Shown one piece after another: positions 59,901 to 64,000 of a stretch of DNA of 64,000 nt. Positions within the stretch are counted from its first letter, which is position 1, and each line of letters starts with the position of its first letter. This DNA comes from Nageia nagi (Eukaryota; Pinophyta): NCBI GenBank assembly GCA_050084985.1, contig JBITNC010000001.1, forward strand, positions 147,126,001-147,190,000, written 5' to 3'. Both the position numbers and the translations under genes were made by a program. The notes beneath the pieces were generated by a model. That model saw only the letters and a program-made list of their open reading frames with translations, was not told the DNA's origin and made no database searches.

Positions 59901-60706
59901 TAGAAATTTAATGGATCCATTAGAGAGGACCTAAGCTTGACTAACAAAGTACTTTCACACTCGCATTAAGTTACTTGTCTGCATGCCTTAGCATCATGAG
60001 TCTCATGACCCCAAAATTCACACCAAAAAGCAACCTACACATTAAAGAAGGAGGGGCTCTTGGGCATAATGAATATTAGGAAATGCATAAAATGTACATA
60101 TTGGGTACAAGAATAGATCTATGATGTCATTAAAAATCATAAAATATTCACCAACATGGGTATTTTAGGAGAATATTATAAATCATATGACAAAACACAT
60201 CATCTAAATTATAGTCTCTATGATGTTGAAGATGCTTGTATGCCTCACCATATAGAACATTATTATCATAGAAAAGTGCACATAAGGGTATGATGGGAGA
60301 GAGATATACAATTCTATAAATCATAGTATATGCACAAGAAAGGATACACTAGGGAGAAAGAAGGATAATCTCAAAACCATGTTGAGTTGATTTTGCAAAT
60401 ATTGTTAGTATTCCTCTAGCATAAGCCATCATGTATCAAAATATAAGGATATCCAACAAGATGTAAATAACATTGTTTCTTAGTTTTTGAATAGGAATAC
60501 AAGATTTTGACAAGATGGGCTGGGGTATGACTCCATCTACTACAAAAAATATGAATAAAATATTTCTAAGAGCCTTTCCATTGGATTCCCATAATAAATA
60601 TTAAGTTTTTTCTCAAATTTTCCCTTTCCTAGCTAGGCAAACCTTATAATTATTTAACCCATATTGTATTTCAAATATCATATTCATGAATAATTTAAAA
60701 TAAAGT

Positions 60707-60746
<40 letters not shown>

Positions 60747-61834
60747 AGATAAAATTTAATTAACCTTTAAATATTATCTCAACTTTAAAATAGACTATCT
60801 AAATATTGAATACTAGCAAATTAACTTGAAAGCTTTGATTTATTATTTAGCATTAGTAGCCAAAATGATAGAGGAGCACCTAAGCTTCTTCCTCCATGGA
60901 GATTCTAGACTAAAACTTGAAAATAAGAGAGAAAAATAATAAGGTCCTCTTCCCTAAGAGTTCTCCCTTTAATTATAGCCAAGGTTACTATAATATTTCA
61001 AAAAGAAGTATCTATTCATTTAACTCAATAACTTTTGTTTGGAAGGTGTAGGTATTTTTTTTGTGGTATGTTCAAGATAATTTTGTTTGTATGTATGGTA
61101 TCATACAAAATAATTTGTACCTTTTATATTAGGCTACAAATTATGTCCAATTATTTTATGCACCTAACACAAGGAAATAAGGTATGTGGGGATCCCATCT
61201 CCATTATTTTCATAAAATCCTAAAATACCTTTTGTAACCTCTACAACATGATAATTTATCCTTTTAATAATAAATTTTACTTTCACCCAATTTTACTAAA
61301 ATCCTTAGGTGAAAAATTTAAATTCAAATGATGGAACATTTATTGCCTCATTTGAAAATAGTTGATAAATTTTAAAAGTGCACATCACATTTTTAACACT
61401 CATTTTTACCTGCAATGATCCTTTCATTTTGTAAAATAAATTTATTAGTCCACTAACACACATACAACATTAAAATTGAATATTATGCATAATAATTATG
61501 GTATGCATATATATAATCTATGAAGGTCATCATGGCTTGTCAGTGAATCAATGCCAATCATTTCCTCACTCTTACCCATCCATTCCCATAACCAACTCAC
61601 CCTTGGTTCTTTGGGTCTTTAACCTAACTCCCCATCTCGAGTCAACATGTAACTTGTATTGTAAAATCTTGAAGCTACAATCAAATTGATACAACTAATG
61701 CATATATCCACTCTAAATTAGTCTTTTCAAAATATAAATAGTCTTAATCACATTCAAATTCTTGATGATATTTGAGTCTTAATAAGTGCAAATTAGGTGG
61801 ATCATTGCAAAGATATTGAGGCTTATCCTAGATA
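56953..61834. other. Unidentified 4.9-kb block splitting the non-autonomous element
   Basis: It separates the two halves of the second repeat copy, so it is probably a later insertion. No protein domain, LTR pair or poly(A) end was recognised on either strand. CAAAG occurs at both junctions (about 56952-56956 and 61817-61821) and could be a target duplication. The 67-codon frame at 57764-57967 (-) and others are of unknown meaning. Confidence 0.4.
60709..60742. repeat. (TC)17 microsatellite
   Basis: Uninterrupted TC dinucleotides over 34 bases. Confidence 0.95.
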
Positions 61835-62065
61835 GTTTTCTATAATTTTCTTATAAATATTTTTTTTATTAATTTTGTATTAGTCATGTTTATTATATCA
61901 AAAAGTGCTCATGTCCCTCATGCATAATTTAACCTAAACTTAATTTTTTTCAATTTTTTTTTCTTAAAGAGAATTCTCTGAAGTTTATCCCTATATATTG
62001 TTTTTATAACTACCAAAAAAAACTTATTTAGAAAATAGTATACCCTCACATTTCAAGTATATGGA
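61835..62065. mobile_element. Second copy of the non-autonomous element, right part
   Basis: Matches about 41595-41815: TTTTATTAATTTTG, TCATGCATAATTTAACCTAAACTTA (written here with a gap in mind as TGCATAATTTAACC and CTAAACTTA), CCCTATATATTG, ACTTATTTAGAAAATA. The right-hand terminal repeat is not preserved. Confidence 0.5.
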
Positions 62066-62644
62066 CTAGTTTCACTAATAATTAATAGAAAAATATAAAA
62101 TCTAATCCATTTGTAAAAAAATACATATTCAAATTCAATACTCTTTCATCTAAAATGGGTTTCAATTTCATGAAAAAATTCTATCAAAATCATCATGAAA
62201 TATGTTTCTGATGTTACACTTTTCTAGTAAAATCAACCATGAATACCTACTTGTAGGTCCAATGAAAAGGGTTGGTTGACCAAGTCTTTTTCGAGCCTAA
62301 ACTTGAGGTTGATGGGTAGGAATCAAAATTTTGAATTTATTGAGATTTTGATATATTAGCATCTTGATTTATTTACATATGATATTTAGAATATGTTGTC
62401 CAAATATGTCTTAATAGTGGAATTATGTGGATTTTGGTTATGTATAAAACTTGATGATGTAACCTAAACCTTGGGTTGGCACCCACACCTTAGGCCTCAA
62501 GCCACCTACAAATAGTACATATATTATTCTAATATTATAGATTATGATGATTCATAATAATGAATTAAATTAAATAACTTGATAATTGCACTTTAATGGC
62601 TTTAAGTAATTACATAAATTAAATTTATTTAACTAAATTCCCCT
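62066..62644. other. No gene recognised
   Basis: AT-rich sequence. It may include the decayed continuation of the gypsy pol whose reverse transcriptase begins at 63010. Confidence 0.45.
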
Positions 62645-63010
62645 TCACTAATAACTCTAATACCAATATCAAATGGTGCATGTAGTCTAGTTCAATCTTA
62701 CTAAAAATTAAAATATCATTAAAATAAACAACCATAAACTTATTAATTTATTTTGATAGTACTTTGTTTATCAATCGCATAAACGTACTAGGTGGATTCA
62801 ATAATTCAAAAAATAACATCACCATTTGTATTGTCCATTTTGAAAGTTATATTTGACTCATGAATCTATAATTTTTATTTAGTAATAACCACTTTATAGG
62901 TCAATCCTACTAAAATAATTAGCCCTTACTAGGAGTTCCAACATTTCATTAATTCTATGGTTTAAGAACCTATATTTTATGATAATCTTATTTATGGACT
63001 TCTTATCTAT
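62645..63010 (-). mobile_element. Ty3/gypsy reverse transcriptase fragment, decayed
   Basis: On the minus strand, from 63010 downward, the frame reads RMCIDKKSINKIIIKYRFLN, then INEMLELLVRANYFSRIDL followed by a stop and SGYY, the fingers-palm region of Ty3/gypsy reverse transcriptase. Further on a shifted frame has KFMVVYFNDILIFSKIELDY-like sequence at about 62750-62690 in which the catalytic pair is N-D (first Asp lost). No other domain of the element could be identified. Confidence 0.7.
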
Positions 63011-64000
63011 GCACATCCTACTATACATCCTTCTTCAATGTTAAAGTGTAAATTAGGATTTATTTATTTAGTTTACTACCATAGTAGTTCATAGATAAAG
63101 TTAAATAGTTTACTAAATTATTGGTTAATAGAATAAGTCAAATAGGCAATTATTTGATTTAATTAGTTGTTAAAATAAGTATGAATCATGGTTATCACTT
63201 CATTAGTTTCTTCTTATAAAGGTTAGCTCAATGAGATTAGACTTATATATTAGGAATATCCATTTCATGTATATTATTATAAATGTTTAAGTAATGCTAT
63301 TCAAAATTCGAGATTCATATCATTTGGTATCTAAACCTCTTTGACTGCTATGATTCTTTAGGATTTGTTTTATTAGAAAGTGATCACCACTCAACATGTT
63401 ATTTACAATAAATACATAATATTGTGGGAAGGATTATCGCCAATAGATTACACTTAGATTTTATAAGGATAACTAAATAAGATCGATAAGGAAACCTTAT
63501 AAGGATAACTCATAGTAGTTGAGTTCTTTCCAACTAGACGAGAATGATTTATTAATTTGCTTGTTGGGGTCATAAATTTTGATCTTATTGTCCATTTGAG
63601 CCTATTTTTTTCAAATAAAGAATAATTGAATTCTCTAGGATTTTGTAAGGATATTCTAGAGAGAGTATGATTTTTTAGACCACTTTTTATATCCAAAAGA
63701 TTTTATCTTAGGGCTTGGATGCATCCTTTAAGATTAATTTTTTATTTTTTAAAAGTGTTGGAATTTTAATACCTTTTGGGTGTAGCATTAGTTTCAAGAT
63801 ATTATTTAGAAAAATATGTATGTTTTGAATAACAAAGGCATGGTTCTATTTTGAGTCTTATCTAAGCTACATTTAGGCTTTCTAATAATAGTAAGTCTTA
63901 TTTTTAAAAATAACATTACTAAAAATATTATGTGGAAGTAGGGTTTTATTAGATTTTTTAGATAAAAGTTGATTATTATCTTCACAAATAGGTAGTTTAG
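63011..64000. other. No gene firmly recognised
   Basis: Probably includes decayed sequence upstream of the gypsy reverse transcriptase on the minus strand. An 80-codon frame at 63454-63696 (-) has no recognisable domain. Confidence 0.4.

Overview
The window looks like a gene-poor stretch of a seed-plant nuclear genome. By eye it is strongly AT-rich, and it is filled with old, decayed Ty1/copia and Ty3/gypsy LTR retrotransposons, one plant L1-type LINE, a plant mobile domain (PMD) relic and an apparently unnamed non-autonomous element. The repeat composition and the pattern of premature stops (mostly TAG where Gln or Trp is expected, as methylcytosine deamination would produce) fit a gymnosperm. 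A very GC-poor lineage such as a gnetophyte (Welwitschia is known for roughly 29% GC and deamination-driven decay) is a reasonable guess. That is an inference and no species is proven.

Only two protein genes look intact. (1) A 412-codon single-exon gene at 19854-21092 (+) resembles an F-box-associated (FBA-like) beta-propeller protein but has no visible F-box. (2) A 393-codon single-exon matrix metalloproteinase lies at 30242-31423 (-), with signal peptide, peptidoglycan-binding-like prodomain, cysteine switch, HEIGHxxGLxH zinc site, Met-turn and a C-terminal membrane anchor. Both stand out as islands of higher GC and normal codon use.

Layout. 1-755: 5' end of an LTR element (-). 2270-3855: PMD relic (+). 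4690-7510: Ty3/gypsy gag plus LTR (-), abutting a Ty1/copia RNase H tail (+) at 7550-8215. 8216-16730: AT-rich DNA with no recognisable gene but with a long perfect palindrome and small duplications. 16735-22010: unit 1 of a segmental duplication carrying the intact FBA-like gene. 22660-28905: two related decayed copia copies (-). 30242-31423: the metalloproteinase. 32286-33120: two adjoining minisatellites. 33325-39297: a complete but dead Ty3/gypsy chromovirus (+) with both LTRs. 40691-43560: a copia element (+) with an inserted 0.97-kb terminal-inverted-repeat element and an internal deletion. 43558-47160 plus 55335-55715: unit 2 of the segmental duplication, holding a pseudogene copy of the FBA-like gene and split by an 8-kb LINE (-) whose 3' half is tandemly duplicated. 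56625-62065: a second copy of the terminal-inverted-repeat family, itself split by about 4.9 kb of unidentified DNA. 62645-63010: a Ty3/gypsy reverse transcriptase scrap (-).

There is no operon-like cooperation between genes. The history that can be read is one of duplication, nested insertion and decay by C-to-T change. I did not find a convincing new functional system. The most unusual items are the non-autonomous repeat family with internal 345-bp tandem repeats, the LINE with an internal tandem duplication and catalytic-site lesions, and the duplicated FBA-like gene with a conserved overlapping upstream reading frame.
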